From CBDESN01 sp965242495 (lineage in GTDB: Bacteria; Pseudomonadota; Alphaproteobacteria; MPNO01), in NCBI GenBank assembly GCA_965242495.1, contig OZ251446.1, positions 2,232,001-2,296,000 of the forward strand: a DNA stretch of 64,000 nucleotides, given 5' to 3'. The notes under the pieces were generated by a model. The model did not search any database, had not been told where the DNA came from, and saw only the letters and a list, made by a program, of their open reading frames with translations. The translations under genes and the position numbers were made by a program. The stretch's first letter is position 1, and each line of letters begins with the position of its first letter. Shown piece by piece: positions 8,407-16,735 of this stretch.

Positions 8407-11400
8407 ATGATGGTCGGAACCAACGCGAAGCTCGCGGCGGCGGTGGAGGCGTACTTCGCCGAGTTGCGGCGGATGCGGGCTTCGGGCGGGGCGACCGGGG
8501 AGCGGTCGAGCTACGGGCCGCTCGCGAACCTGCTCAACGCAGTGGGCGCAACGCTCCAGCAGAAGGTGTTCTGCGTCCAGGAGCTCGCCGACCAGGGCGC
8601 GGGGCATCCCGATTTCGGCCTCTATACGGCCCGACAGGTTCAACGGGGCCAGCCGCGCGAGGGGCAGGCGCCGGAACGCGGCGTGGTCGAAGTGAAGGCG
8701 GTCGATGACGATGCGTGGCTCACCGCGGCTTCCGATCAGGTAAGCCGCTATTGGGGCCGCTACCGGCTGGCATTGGCGACGAACACGCGCGATTTCGTGC
8801 TCGTGGGGGAGGACGCGGCGGGGCGTCCTTTGAGGCTGGAGAGCCTGCGGCTGGCGGAGAGCGCCGAAGACTTCCGCCGCAAGCTGGAGACGCCGCGCGC
8901 CTTCGCCCGCGCGGTGGGCGCGGGGTTGGCCGAGTATCTGGCCCGCGCGCTGTCGCACCGGGCGGCGCTGGCGGAGCCGCGGGACTTGGCGTGGCTTCTG
9001 GCGTCCCATGCTCGCGACGGGCTGGCGCGCGTCGAGGCGGCGGGGGAAGCGCCGGCGCTGGCGGCGGTGCGTTCGGCGCTGGAAGAAGCGTTGGGCGTTC
9101 GCTTCGAGGGGGAGCAAGGGGCGCGGTTCTTCCGTTCGACGCTGGTGCAGACGCTGTTCTACGGGGTGTTCTCCGCCTGGGTGCTGTGGGCACGGCGGAC
9201 GCCGCCGCCGACGGGGCCGTTCAACTGGCATGAAGCGGTCTGGCACTTGCGCGCGCCGATCCTTCGCAGACTGTTCCAACAGCTTTCCGATCCCGGCGAC
9301 CTGCAATCGCTGGGCCTCGTGGAGGTGCTGGACTGGACCGCCGCTGCACTCGACCGGGTGGACCGGGCGGCATTCTTCTCGCGCTTCGACGAGGGCGCGG
9401 CGGTGCCCTACTTCTACGAACCGTTCCTGGAGGCGTTCGATCCCGACCTCCGCAAGCAGTTGGGCGTCTGGTACACGCCTTCGGAGGTGGTGCGCTACAT
9501 GGTGGTGCGTGTGGACCGTGCGTTGCGGGACGATCTGGGCATCGCGGAGGGCTTGGCGGCGGAGAACGTCTACGTCCTCGACCCGTGCTGCGGCACGGGG
9601 GCGTACTTGGCGGAAGTCTTGCGCCGTATCGCGTCCAACCTGGAAGGCCAAGGTCTCGGCGCGCTGGCAGGTGCGCGTGTGAAGCAGGCGGCGCTGTCGC
9701 GGGTGTTCGGGTTCGAGCTGATGCCTGCGCCGTTCGTGGTGGCGCATCTGCAAGTGGGCCTGGCGCTGCGGGAGCTGGACGCGCCGCTGGCCGAGGACGG
9801 AACGGAGCGGGCCGGGGTGTTCCTGACCAACGCGCTCACCGGTTGGGAGCCGCGCGTCACGAAGCCGTTGCCGTTCCCAGAACTGGAGGAGGAGCGCGAC
9901 CGTGCGGAGCGTGTGAAGCGCGATGCGCCGATCCTCGTGATCATCGGCAACCCGCCCTACAACGGCTTCGCTGGCATGGCAGTGGAGGAGGAACGGGCGC
10001 TTTCGGAGGCGTACCGTTCGACGAAGCGGGTGCGGCGCCCGGAGGGGCAGGGGTTGAACGATCTCTATGTACGCTTTTTCCGCATGGCGGAGCGGCGCAT
10101 CGCCGAGAAGACGGGCCGGGGCGTCGTGTGTTTCATCTCGAACTACTCGTGGCTGGACGGCCTGTCGTTCACGGGGATGCGGGAACGCTACCTGGAGGCG
10201 TTCGACGCAATCCGCGTGGATTGCCTGAACGGGGACAAGTACAAGACGGGGAAGGTTGCGCCGGACGGGACGCCGGACCCGAGCGTGTTCTCGACGGAAG
10301 GCGACCCGGTGGGCATCCAGGTTGGGACGGCGGTGGCGACGCTGGTGCGGAGGGCGGAACACGCGCCGGCCGGGCGCATCGGGTTCCGGCATCTGTGGGG
10401 GCGGGGCAAGCGCGCGGAGTTGCTGGCAACGGCGGAGGCGGCGCCCGCACAGCTTTACGACCCCATGGTGCCGCCGCTGCCCCTGGGCCTGCCCTTCGTG
10501 CCGACGGTGGCCAGCGAGGCATGGCTCCACTGGCCAGCCCTGCCGCAACTGCTGCCGGTGTCGTTTCCTGGCGTCATGACCAGTCGCGATGGCTTTTTGA
10601 TCGATATCGACCTCGACCGGCTGAAGGCGCGCATCGGCGACTACTTCGACCCGGCCTTGAGCCATGAGGAGATCGCAAGACGCTATTCGACCGCCATGAA
10701 GACGACGGCGCGTTTCAACCCCCATAAGGTGCGCGAGACGCTGCTCGCCCGCGGCGGGCCGGACGAGGATGGCTTCGTCCGCCATGCCTACCGCCCGTTC
10801 GACAACCGCTGGCTGTATTGGGAGGGGGACACCAAGCTGCTCGACGAAAAGCGGCCTGACTACAAACCCCATGTGTTCGAGGGGAACTTATGGCTTGGGA
10901 CTTGCAAGCGAGAGATTCGAGCCGATTTCACGCATGGCACTTGGATTCATGATCTTGGCAACTGGAAACACGGGTTGTGGGGTATCCATTTCTTTCCAGC
11001 TTGGCTCCGCGACGACAACGAGCGCGACGCCCGCCGTCCTAACCTCACCGCCACCGCCGCGCGCTACCTCGACCGCCTCGGCCTGGGCGTCGAAGACCTC
11101 TTCCACCACGTCCTCGCCACCCTCCACGACCCCGCCTATCGCAAGGCCAACGCCGGGGCGTTGCGCATGGAATGGCCCCGCATCCCCCTCCCCGGCTGGC
11201 CCGATGGCGCCGCGGACCCCAACGCGGCGGCGACCCTCGCCCGCTCCGCCGAACGCGGCCGCGAACTCGCCGCCCTGCTCGATCCCGAAACCCCCGTCCC
11301 CGGCGTCACGCAAGGCCCGCTGCGCCCGGAAGCCGCCGCCATCGCCGTCCCCGCCACGACGAGCGGCCGCAACATGACGGGCGCCGACTTCGCCCTCGCC

Positions 11401-11730
11401 GCCGGTTGGGGCCATCTCGGCACCGCCGGCGCCGTCATGCCCGGCCAGGGCCGCGCCGTCGAACGCCCCTACGCCCCGGAGGAACGCAAGGCCCTCGCCG
11501 CCGCCCTCCCCGCCCTGGGCGAAACCACCTTCGACATCCACCTGAACGCCAACGCCTTCTGGCGCAACGTCCCCGCCAATGTCTGGCGCTACAAACTCGG
11601 CGGCTACCAGGCCCTCAAGAAATGGCTCTCCTACCGCGAACACCCCATCCTGCGCCGCCCGCTGACTCCCGAAGAGATCCAACACTTCACCGACACCGCA
11701 AGGCGCATCGCGGCGATAACGTGTAGATGA
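8407..11730 (+). CDS. single-chain restriction-modification enzyme (PD-(D/E)XK nuclease plus N6-adenine methyltransferase, type ISP/IIG-like)
   Basis: A 1107-residue protein. The N-terminus has a likely PD-(D/E)XK nuclease core (HPDFGLY near residue 68, then GVVEVKA near residue 93). The middle is a gamma-type N6-adenine methyltransferase with motif I LDPCCGTGAYL (about residue 391) and motif IV IIGNPPYNGF (about residue 514). The C-terminal 400 residues resemble the type ISP specificity region. There is no helicase domain between nuclease and methylase, so it is closer to a type IIG layout than to full type ISP enzymes such as LlaBIII. No separate R, S or control gene is adjacent. Codon choice shifts from G-ending to C-ending codons after about 10990, with an AT-richer patch at 10871-11010, suggesting a swapped target-recognition module. 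ATG at 8407 is followed directly by a second ATG. Confidence 0.85.
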   Translation: MMVGTNAKLAAAVEAYFAELRRMRASGGATGERSSYGPLANLLNAVGATLQQKVFCVQELADQGAGHPDFGLYTARQVQRGQPREGQAPERGVVEVKAVDDDAWLTAASDQVSRYWGRYRLALATNTRDFVLVGEDAAGRPLRLESLRLAESAEDFRRKLETPRAFARAVGAGLAEYLARALSHRAALAEPRDLAWLLASHARDGLARVEAAGEAPALAAVRSALEEALGVRFEGEQGARFFRSTLVQTLFYGVFSAWVLWARRTPPPTGPFNWHEAVWHLRAPILRRLFQQLSDPGDLQSLGLVEVLDWTAAALDRVDRAAFFSRFDEGAAVPYFYEPFLEAFDPDLRKQLGVWYTPSEVVRYMVVRVDRALRDDLGIAEGLAAENVYVLDPCCGTGAYLAEVLRRIASNLEGQGLGALAGARVKQAALSRVFGFELMPAPFVVAHLQVGLALRELDAPLAEDGTERAGVFLTNALTGWEPRVTKPLPFPELEEERDRAERVKRDAPILVIIGNPPYNGFAGMAVEEERALSEAYRSTKRVRRPEGQGLNDLYVRFFRMAERRIAEKTGRGVVCFISNYSWLDGLSFTGMRERYLEAFDAIRVDCLNGDKYKTGKVAPDGTPDPSVFSTEGDPVGIQVGTAVATLVRRAEHAPAGRIGFRHLWGRGKRAELLATAEAAPAQLYDPMVPPLPLGLPFVPTVASEAWLHWPALPQLLPVSFPGVMTSRDGFLIDIDLDRLKARIGDYFDPALSHEEIARRYSTAMKTTARFNPHKVRETLLARGGPDEDGFVRHAYRPFDNRWLYWEGDTKLLDEKRPDYKPHVFEGNLWLGTCKREIRADFTHGTWIHDLGNWKHGLWGIHFFPAWLRDDNERDARRPNLTATAARYLDRLGLGVEDLFHHVLATLHDPAYRKANAGALRMEWPRIPLPGWPDGAADPNAAATLARSAERGRELAALLDPETPVPGVTQGPLRPEAAAIAVPATTSGRNMTGADFALAAGWGHLGTAGAVMPGQGRAVERPYAPEERKALAAALPALGETTFDIHLNANAFWRNVPANVWRYKLGGYQALKKWLSYREHPILRRPLTPEEIQHFTDTARRIAAITCR

Positions 11731-11794
11731 CAGCGCGCGCTCTAAGCGCTACGCATCCATGGCGCACGCAAGCGAGCGTGTGAAGAAACCCTTG

Positions 11795-12009
11795 GCGTAT
11801 CCGCCTCGAGCCGATGGCCTTCCCGGGGCCAGTGTCCCGGGGTCCCCCCCCTCGTCATTCCCGCGAAAGCGGGAATCCATATTCGTATCCCGATTCCTGC
11901 TTCCGTGGGGACGAGGGGCCTGTGACGACGGCCCGAGGGAAGCCATCGGCTCGAGGCGGATACGCCCAAAGACCCGTCCTTTCCCGCCCTGGATTCCCGC
12001 TTTCGCGGG
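11795..12009. repeat. foldback repeat unit, copy 1
   Basis: A roughly 215-bp unit. Its first 170 bp is one large inverted repeat: GCGTATCCGCCTCGAGCC at the left matches the reverse complement of GGCTCGAGGCGGATACGC near 11949-11966, and nested stems CCCCTCGTC/GACGAGGGG and ATTCCCGC-GAAA-GCGGGAAT (11857-11876) lie within. A second palindrome of the same core (11993-12012) closes the unit. It is more than 90% identical to copy 2 at 12191. Confidence 0.75.
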
Positions 12010-12012
12010 AAT

Positions 12013-12040
12013 TGTCCTGGTTCGGACACATGTGAGACGG
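12013..12040. repeat. solo end of the TGTCCTGG MITE family
   Basis: The sequence starts TGTCCTGGTTCGGACACATG and continues to GAGACGG, matching the terminal repeat of the full elements at 16456 and 29147. No element body follows. It sits directly against the last palindrome of foldback copy 1. Confidence 0.6.
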
Positions 12041-12158
12041 GGCGGTTGAAGGAGGGTTGGGGGCCTCCGGAGCCGTTGGTTCGGAACGGACGGCTTGCAG
12101 GAGGACCCTCATGCAGGTTTCCGGCCCCCCGTCACGTTACGCGGGGAGCCGCCTATGG

Positions 12159-12178
12159 ATTCCCGCTTTCGCGGGAAT
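12159..12178. repeat. REP-like palindrome ATTCCCGC-TTTC-GCGGGAAT
   Basis: A free-standing 20-base palindrome with the same core as those inside the foldback units (11857, 11993, 12252). Such ATTCCCGC/GCGGGAAT hairpins are widespread extragenic repeats in proteobacteria. Confidence 0.6.
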
Positions 12179-12190
12179 GACGGAGGGGGG

Positions 12191-12403
12191 GCGTATCCGC
12201 CTCGAGCCGATGGCCTTCCCGGGGCCAGTGTCCCGGGGTCCCCCCCTCGTCATTCCCGCGAAAGCGGGAATCCATATTCGTATCCCGATTCCTGCTTCCG
12301 TGGGGACGAGGGGCCTGTGACGACGGCTCGGGGGAAGCCGTCGGTCGAGGCGTATACGCCCAAAGACCCGTCCTTTCCCGCCCTGGATTCCCGCTTTCGC
12401 GGG
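12191..12403. repeat. foldback repeat unit, copy 2
   Basis: Direct copy of the unit at 11795. The left arm and central palindrome (12252-12271) are nearly unchanged; the right arm has drifted (GGTCGAGGCGTATACGCC), weakening the large foldback. The terminal palindrome at 12387 is imperfect. Confidence 0.75.
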
Positions 12404-12525
12404 GACAGGCTCCGCAAGCTCGGGGATTTCGCGCGCTTGGTCGGCTGAACCGACGCCCACGCGGACATGTCGGGATTTCTTCACACGCTCGAAAGCGGGA
12501 ATGACGAGGAAGGAGGCGGGGCGGC

Positions 12526-12678
12526 ATCCTGGCGTATGATTTCGCCGATGCGGAGACGGGCGAACAGGCGGGAGTCATCGCCCGCGCCGGCGGCGCAGGC
12601 TACCGTTGCTTCACCGACGCCGCGAGCTTCCGGCGATACGTCAAGGCCGACCTGTCGTCCCGGGCGGAGCCCGTGTGA
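12526..12678 (+). pseudogene. possible 3' remnant of an unidentified gene
   Basis: After the repeat block an open frame runs from 12505 to a stop at 12676-12678 without any usable start codon. It reads ILAYDFADAETGEQAGV and later YRCFTDAASFRRYVKADL, a composition typical of real protein rather than random GC-rich frame. I do not recognise the family. It may be the C-terminal end of a gene whose 5' part was lost when the repeats accumulated. Confidence 0.25.
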
Positions 12679-12690
12679 TTCCGTTCGTCG

Positions 12691-13968
12691 TCAGGAGCGC
12701 TTTCCGGGTTTGGGCAGTTCGCCGCGCTCGAACATGCGGATGGCGCCGTATTCGCCGTCATAGCCCGGGTCGCGGATGACCCGGCCGGCGCGGAGGCGGG
12801 CGATGCTTTCGGCGAGGAGGGGGGAGTCGGCGCGCGCGACGTCCTCCAACGGGATCGTCTCCAGGATCGGGAGCTCCGCGCCCAGCGCGCCGGTCAGCCG
12901 CCCGTAGCGGCGGGCGACGGCGCGGCTGGCCGGGCCCACGCCCGCGATCTCGGACAGCAGTTCCGGCAGCGGCACCAGGCTGGAAACGGCGCCGTCGTCC
13001 GGCGACGCGGCGAGATCGGCCCCGGCGCGGTCGGCGAGCGCCTCGACCCGGTTCAGCACCCCCACCGTCACCGGCTGGCCGCAGACCGGGCAGCGGCCGT
13101 CATGCGCCCGGGTCTCCTCCGGCGACAGCCGGACCTCGCATTTGCGGTGGCCGTCGAGATGGTATTTGCCCTCCTCGGGGAAGAACTCGACCGTGCCGGC
13201 GTAGCCGTCGCCGGTCTTCAGCGCGCGACGTATGGCGAAATAATCGAGATCGGCGTCGAACGTCGTCGCCTCGCGGCCGAGCTTGGGCGGCGAATGGGCG
13301 TCGGAGCTCGACAGCAGCCGGTAGCGATCGAGGGCCGAGACCCGCCGGTTCATCGCCGGATCCGAGGACAGCCCGGTCTCGATGGCGAAGACGTGGTCGG
13401 CGAGGTCGCCATAGCAGTCGGCGACCGAATCGAAGCCCGAACGCGAACCCAGGACGGCGAACCAGGGCGTCCAGACATGCGCCGGCGCGAGATAGGCGTC
13501 GGCGCTCGATTCGAGCACGATCTCCAGCAGGTCGCGCGAATCGAGCCCCAGGATCGGCCGCCCGTCGGCGGCGACGTTGCCGATGCGCGCGAGACGCGCG
13601 GCGATGCGGTCCGCGGTCTCGAAGTCGGGGACGTAGATCAGATGGTGGATCTTGCGAACGGCGCCATCCTTCTTGTAGATCGTCGAGATCTCGACCGAGA
13701 GCAGAAAGCGCGCCCGCCCGCGGCAGGCCGGCGGCAGTTCGGCCGCGAGCCCGGCCTCGAGGTCGTCCCGCAGGCGGAACAGGCCGGGCTCGGCGGGGAC
13801 CAGCTTCTCCGCCAGCTCGGCCCGCCAAGCGGGATGGGTGAAGTCGCCGGTTCCGGTGACCGCGATCCCCTTGCGGCGCGCCCAATAGGCGAGATGCTCC
13901 AGGTCGGCCTGCGGGCTGGTCGCTCGCGAATATCTGGAATGGACATGGAGGTCGGCGTGGAACCGCAT
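12691..13968 (-). CDS. PHP-domain endonuclease Q-like DNA repair nuclease
   Basis: A 425-residue protein of the EndoQ/YqxK group. The N-terminal PHP metal-binding motif is HADLHVHSRYS (residues 4-14), followed by SVEISTIYKKDG and LLSSSDAHSP. The mid-C-terminal signature GKYHLDGHRKCEV, CPVCGQPVTVGVLNRVEALADR-like segment and the final GVGPA helical region match endonuclease Q, which in archaea and some bacilli nicks DNA 5' of uracil, hypoxanthine, xanthine and abasic sites. A zinc site is suggested by HRKC plus CPVC. ATG at 13968 starts exactly where the family starts. It lies 7 bp downstream of the amidohydrolase and may share its transcript. EndoQ is patchily distributed in bacteria, so activity should be treated as predicted. 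Confidence 0.8.
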   Translation of the reverse strand: MRFHADLHVHSRYSRATSPQADLEHLAYWARRKGIAVTGTGDFTHPAWRAELAEKLVPAEPGLFRLRDDLEAGLAAELPPACRGRARFLLSVEISTIYKKDGAVRKIHHLIYVPDFETADRIAARLARIGNVAADGRPILGLDSRDLLEIVLESSADAYLAPAHVWTPWFAVLGSRSGFDSVADCYGDLADHVFAIETGLSSDPAMNRRVSALDRYRLLSSSDAHSPPKLGREATTFDADLDYFAIRRALKTGDGYAGTVEFFPEEGKYHLDGHRKCEVRLSPEETRAHDGRCPVCGQPVTVGVLNRVEALADRAGADLAASPDDGAVSSLVPLPELLSEIAGVGPASRAVARRYGRLTGALGAELPILETIPLEDVARADSPLLAESIARLRAGRVIRDPGYDGEYGAIRMFERGELPKPGKRS

Positions 13969-13975
13969 CGGCCGC

Positions 13976-15487
13976 TCACGCCTCGCCGAGCGTCCGGGCG
14001 ATGAAGCGCTCCAGGCCGACATCGGCGCCCCAGGCGCGCCGGTTGGCGTCGACGATATAGGTCGTCGCCGCCTGGCGGGTCTTCACCACTTCGTCGTAAT
14101 CGGCGATGACGTGGCGCATCAGCCCGCTTACCTCGCGCCGCAGCGCCTCCTCGTCGATGGTCTGCACCGCGCGGTCGCGGATCACGACCCGGCCGTCGAT
14201 GACGACATGCGCGATGCTCCGCCCGGTTTCGGTATAGACCAGCTGACGCGCCGCGCTGTTGTAGGGCAGCCAGGCGGTATCGCGCATGTCGAGCAGCACG
14301 AGGTCCGCCTTGCGGCCCGGCCGGATCGCGCCCAGCCGGTCGTCCAGCATCGCCGAGCGCGCCCCGCCCAGGGTAGCCAGCCGCAGCGCATGCGCGGCGC
14401 GCGGCGGGCCGGGCTCGGGGTCGCTGACCGCGCATAGCAGGCAGAACAGCTTCATCGCCTGGAACATGTTCTGGACGTCGCTGCCCGAACAGTTGTCGCA
14501 GCCAAGGGCGATGCGGACGCCCGCGTCCTGCAAGTCGAGGACCGGGGCGATGCCGCTCTTGAGCTTCATGTTGCTGTTGTGGTTGAGCACCACCCCGGCG
14601 TCCGCCGCCGCCATCCGGTCCATCTCCCGGCGCGTGATCCAGACGCTGTGCGCGATGTTGAGCCGGCGATCGAGAATCCCCGCCGTCGCCAGATAGTCGA
14701 TGAAGGAGCCGCCATACGCCTCGCGCGCCATCGCCGCCTGGGGGCGGGTCTCGTAGACGTGGATATAGACGCCGAGATCGTAACGGGCGGCCAGATCGCC
14801 GCAGCCGGCGAGCATCTCGGGGGTGCAGCGCTGCGGGGCGAAGGGGCCCATCGCCCAATGCAGTACGCCGCCGGACGGGCGGCGCTTGAACTGGCTCTCC
14901 AGGAAGTCGAGCTGCTCGCGGACGCCGAGCGCGGCGTCGCCCAGCATCGTCCGGACCTCGGGCGGCAACAGGTCGCGATTGTGGACCATGCCGACGGGCG
15001 GGACGTCGGCGACCATGGGCGCGAACACGACGCGCTCGCCGATCTCCTCATAGGCCGAAAGCACGACGTCGACATACTCCTCGGTCAGCGGGATCAGCCC
15101 CAGCATGTCCTGGACGGTGGTGATGCCGCAGCGCATCGACTCCAGCGCGCCGACCAGCGTGCGGAGCCGCACTTCCTCCTTGCTGCGGTTGCCGCCCATG
15201 GGGAGGGCGTAGAGCAGCCACAATTCGAGCGGCATCTCCTCGAACAGGCCCCGGCACAGGGTGTCGTGCGAATGGTAATGCCCGTTGATCAGCCCGGGCA
15301 GGACCAGATGGCCGGCGGCGTCGAGCACCGCCGCGCCTTCGGTCCGCTCCGCCGGCAGGTCGGGACCCACCGCGGCGATGTCGGCGCCTTCGACCAGGAC
15401 GTCGGCGACCGGCGGCTTGTGGACGTCGCCATCATGGTCGTAGACGAGCCCGCCCTTGACCAGAAGCTTCCCCGGACGTGCGGCCAT
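13976..15487 (-). CDS. amidohydrolase of the chlorohydrolase/cytosine deaminase-like family
   Basis: A 503-residue metal-dependent hydrolase. The N-terminal beta-domain (LLVKGGLVYDHDG) and LPGLINGHYHSHDT carry the HxH metal motif; the conserved IAHSVWITRREMDRM, VLNHNSNMKLKSG and ALGCDNCSGSDV supply the later metal and catalytic positions, and GAIRPGRKADLVLLDMRD is the closing strand typical of the ATZ/TRZ branch. These enzymes deaminate or dechlorinate purines, pyrimidines and triazines; the substrate is not evident. A strong AAGGAGG site precedes the ATG at 15487. The EndoQ-like gene follows with a 7-bp gap. Confidence 0.8.
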   Translation of the reverse strand: MAARPGKLLVKGGLVYDHDGDVHKPPVADVLVEGADIAAVGPDLPAERTEGAAVLDAAGHLVLPGLINGHYHSHDTLCRGLFEEMPLELWLLYALPMGGNRSKEEVRLRTLVGALESMRCGITTVQDMLGLIPLTEEYVDVVLSAYEEIGERVVFAPMVADVPPVGMVHNRDLLPPEVRTMLGDAALGVREQLDFLESQFKRRPSGGVLHWAMGPFAPQRCTPEMLAGCGDLAARYDLGVYIHVYETRPQAAMAREAYGGSFIDYLATAGILDRRLNIAHSVWITRREMDRMAAADAGVVLNHNSNMKLKSGIAPVLDLQDAGVRIALGCDNCSGSDVQNMFQAMKLFCLLCAVSDPEPGPPRAAHALRLATLGGARSAMLDDRLGAIRPGRKADLVLLDMRDTAWLPYNSAARQLVYTETGRSIAHVVIDGRVVIRDRAVQTIDEEALRREVSGLMRHVIADYDEVVKTRQAATTYIVDANRRAWGADVGLERFIARTLGEA

Positions 15488-15554
15488 TCGTCCCTCCTTG
15501 GCTCCCGGCAGTGTAGACCGCCTGCCTCGGGTCTTGTAGGGCGGCGGAGGCCAG

Positions 15555-15722
15555 GGAGAAGATCGCGATCTTCGGCGACTACACGTGGACGGCGCGGCCT
15601 CGGCCACCCTGCCCGGGCGCTTCTTCCGGGCCGCCGCGGGGCAGACGCCGACGCCGCGCTGCTGGAGATGCCGGAGGCCGCGGGCCCCTACGGCGCGGGC
15701 GCGACGATCCGGCGCATGGCGG
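15555..15722 (+). pseudogene. recJ: recJ remnant with frameshift and internal deletion
   Basis: Reading EKIAIFGDY up to about 15583 and then, one frame away, VDGAASATLPGRFFRAA gives the DHH motif of RecJ, normally FGDYDVDGAS-A---RF-RA; one G is missing in GACTACACGTGGAC. About 30 bp later AALLEMPEAAGPYGAG resembles the GP-GAGNPEP segment near the RecJ C-terminus. So two short, distant pieces of the 5'-3' single-strand exonuclease gene are joined by a large deletion. The functional gene would have to be elsewhere. No stop-free full frame exists. Confidence 0.5.
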
Positions 15723-15862
15723 GGGCACATCCCCGCCTGTGCGGGGGAAGCCGGCGCGCCTTCTCTGGATCTCGATTCCCCGCTCGCGCGCGCGAGGAGA
15801 CCCGTCGAGCCCCGCCCCGCCCGGCGTAGAGGCGAGCCAGCTTTATCGGCCGGATTACGACT

Positions 15863-16455
15863 TCAAGTCGGACCGATGGAACTTTCCACACGGGCCAACA
15901 ATTCTCCGCCGGTGGCGCAGTCGATCATCTGTTCGCCGATGTCTTCCAGCCGCTCCGGGTCGGCGACGGCGTCCAGCAACGTCGCCAAGCGCGCCGCAGT
16001 CTCCGAGCCGAACTTCCGGGCCGCCAGACGCGACAACAGCGCTCGCTCCCGCTCCAGGCCCTGCGCCATGCCGCGCTCCAGGCTGCGCCTCTCGGCCTCC
16101 TTCTCAAGGTACTCGTCAATCCGTTCCGCGAGCAGCGCTCCCATGGCTCTCAGATCTCCCGTCTCCTCCAACGCCTGCAATGCGTCCACCAACCGGGGGG
16201 TCGCGGACGCAAGCTGGCTGCGCACGACCATCTGGCGCGTCCACTCCGCAAACGCCCGCCGTAGGCTCTCATGCTCCGGCCCGGCCAGCAGCCGCCCCAG
16301 ATCGGACAGAACCGGCACCATCGACGACACCGAGCCCTGCTCCAGCTCGATCTGCGCCGACACCACATTGCCAACCGGTAAATCTTCAACCTTCAGCGCG
16401 TACTCGTCAATCAGCAGATAACGCTGGTGGGGCTGGAACGGCGCCAACCCGGCAC
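15863..16455 (-). pseudogene. Rpn-type (YhgA-like) nuclease/transposase gene, 5' part lost at a MITE
   Basis: The visible 197 residues match the C-terminal part of the recombination-promoting nuclease family: APFQPHQRYLLIDEYAL, LPVGNVVSAQIELEQGS, then a charged helical tail with DEYLEKEAERRSLERGM and LERERALL. The N-terminal PD-(D/E)XK nuclease core is missing because the frame runs at 16455 straight into the end of the TGTCCTGG element (16456-16672), and no matching N-terminal sequence is found on its other side. The gene is therefore truncated, not merely interrupted. Confidence 0.7.
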
Positions 16456-16672
16456 TGTCCTGGTCCAGACACATGTGAGACGGTGCCCATCGCGCCAGTC
16501 GATATCCGGTCTTTCTATGGTCGGAAGCCTGCTTACGGCCATGGATGCCCTCGGAGCCTCCGGGAGCGGCGCGTCGCCCGAAGGGCCAGAGCGTAGCGAA
16601 GGAGCCGCGAAGCGGCTTGACGCGCCGCTCCCAGAGGCCCACCCGCCGTCTCATATGTAGTGAACCAGGACA
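16456..16672. mobile_element. MITE-like element, copy 1 (217 bp)
   Basis: Both ends read TGTCCTGGTYCA inward, with CATRTGAGACGG about 18 bases in, giving terminal inverted repeats of about 30 bp. The interior has no gene but contains its own GGAGCGGCGCGTC/GACGCGCCGCTCC inverted repeat. Copy 2 at 29147-29364 is about 95% identical in the opposite orientation. I see no clear target duplication. The element has removed the 5' end of the Rpn-type gene. The parent transposase is not in the window. Confidence 0.8.
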
Positions 16673-16735
16673 TCCGTTTGACTCGGGCGGGCGGGCGGGC
16701 TATGGTCCGTCGTCGGCCGGGGGTGGAGCGGTGGC

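Larger units (their letters stand above)
11773..12491. repeat. composite repeat block bounded by 16-bp inverted repeats
   Basis: The block starts with CGAGCGTGTGAAGAAA (11773-11788) and ends with its exact reverse complement (12476-12491). Inside are two direct copies of a roughly 215-bp foldback unit plus several ATTCCCGC-GCGGGAAT palindromes and one solo end of the TGTCCTGG element family. No transposase is present. It looks like a non-autonomous composite element or a nest of successive insertions between the restriction gene and the EndoQ-like gene. Confidence 0.6.

Noticed and set aside
8185..10872. Long open frame on the - strand opposite the restriction gene
   Set aside because: Same explanation; no domain, and it overlaps the methyltransferase motifs on the other strand.
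15726..15752. CRISPR-like repeat CACATCCCCGCCTGTGCGGG
   Set aside because: It resembles a type I-E repeat half-palindrome, but there is a single copy, no spacer array and no cas gene in the window.
16456..16654. N-terminal extension of the Rpn-type protein through the MITE
   Set aside because: These residues are MITE sequence in frame by chance, not the missing nuclease domain.
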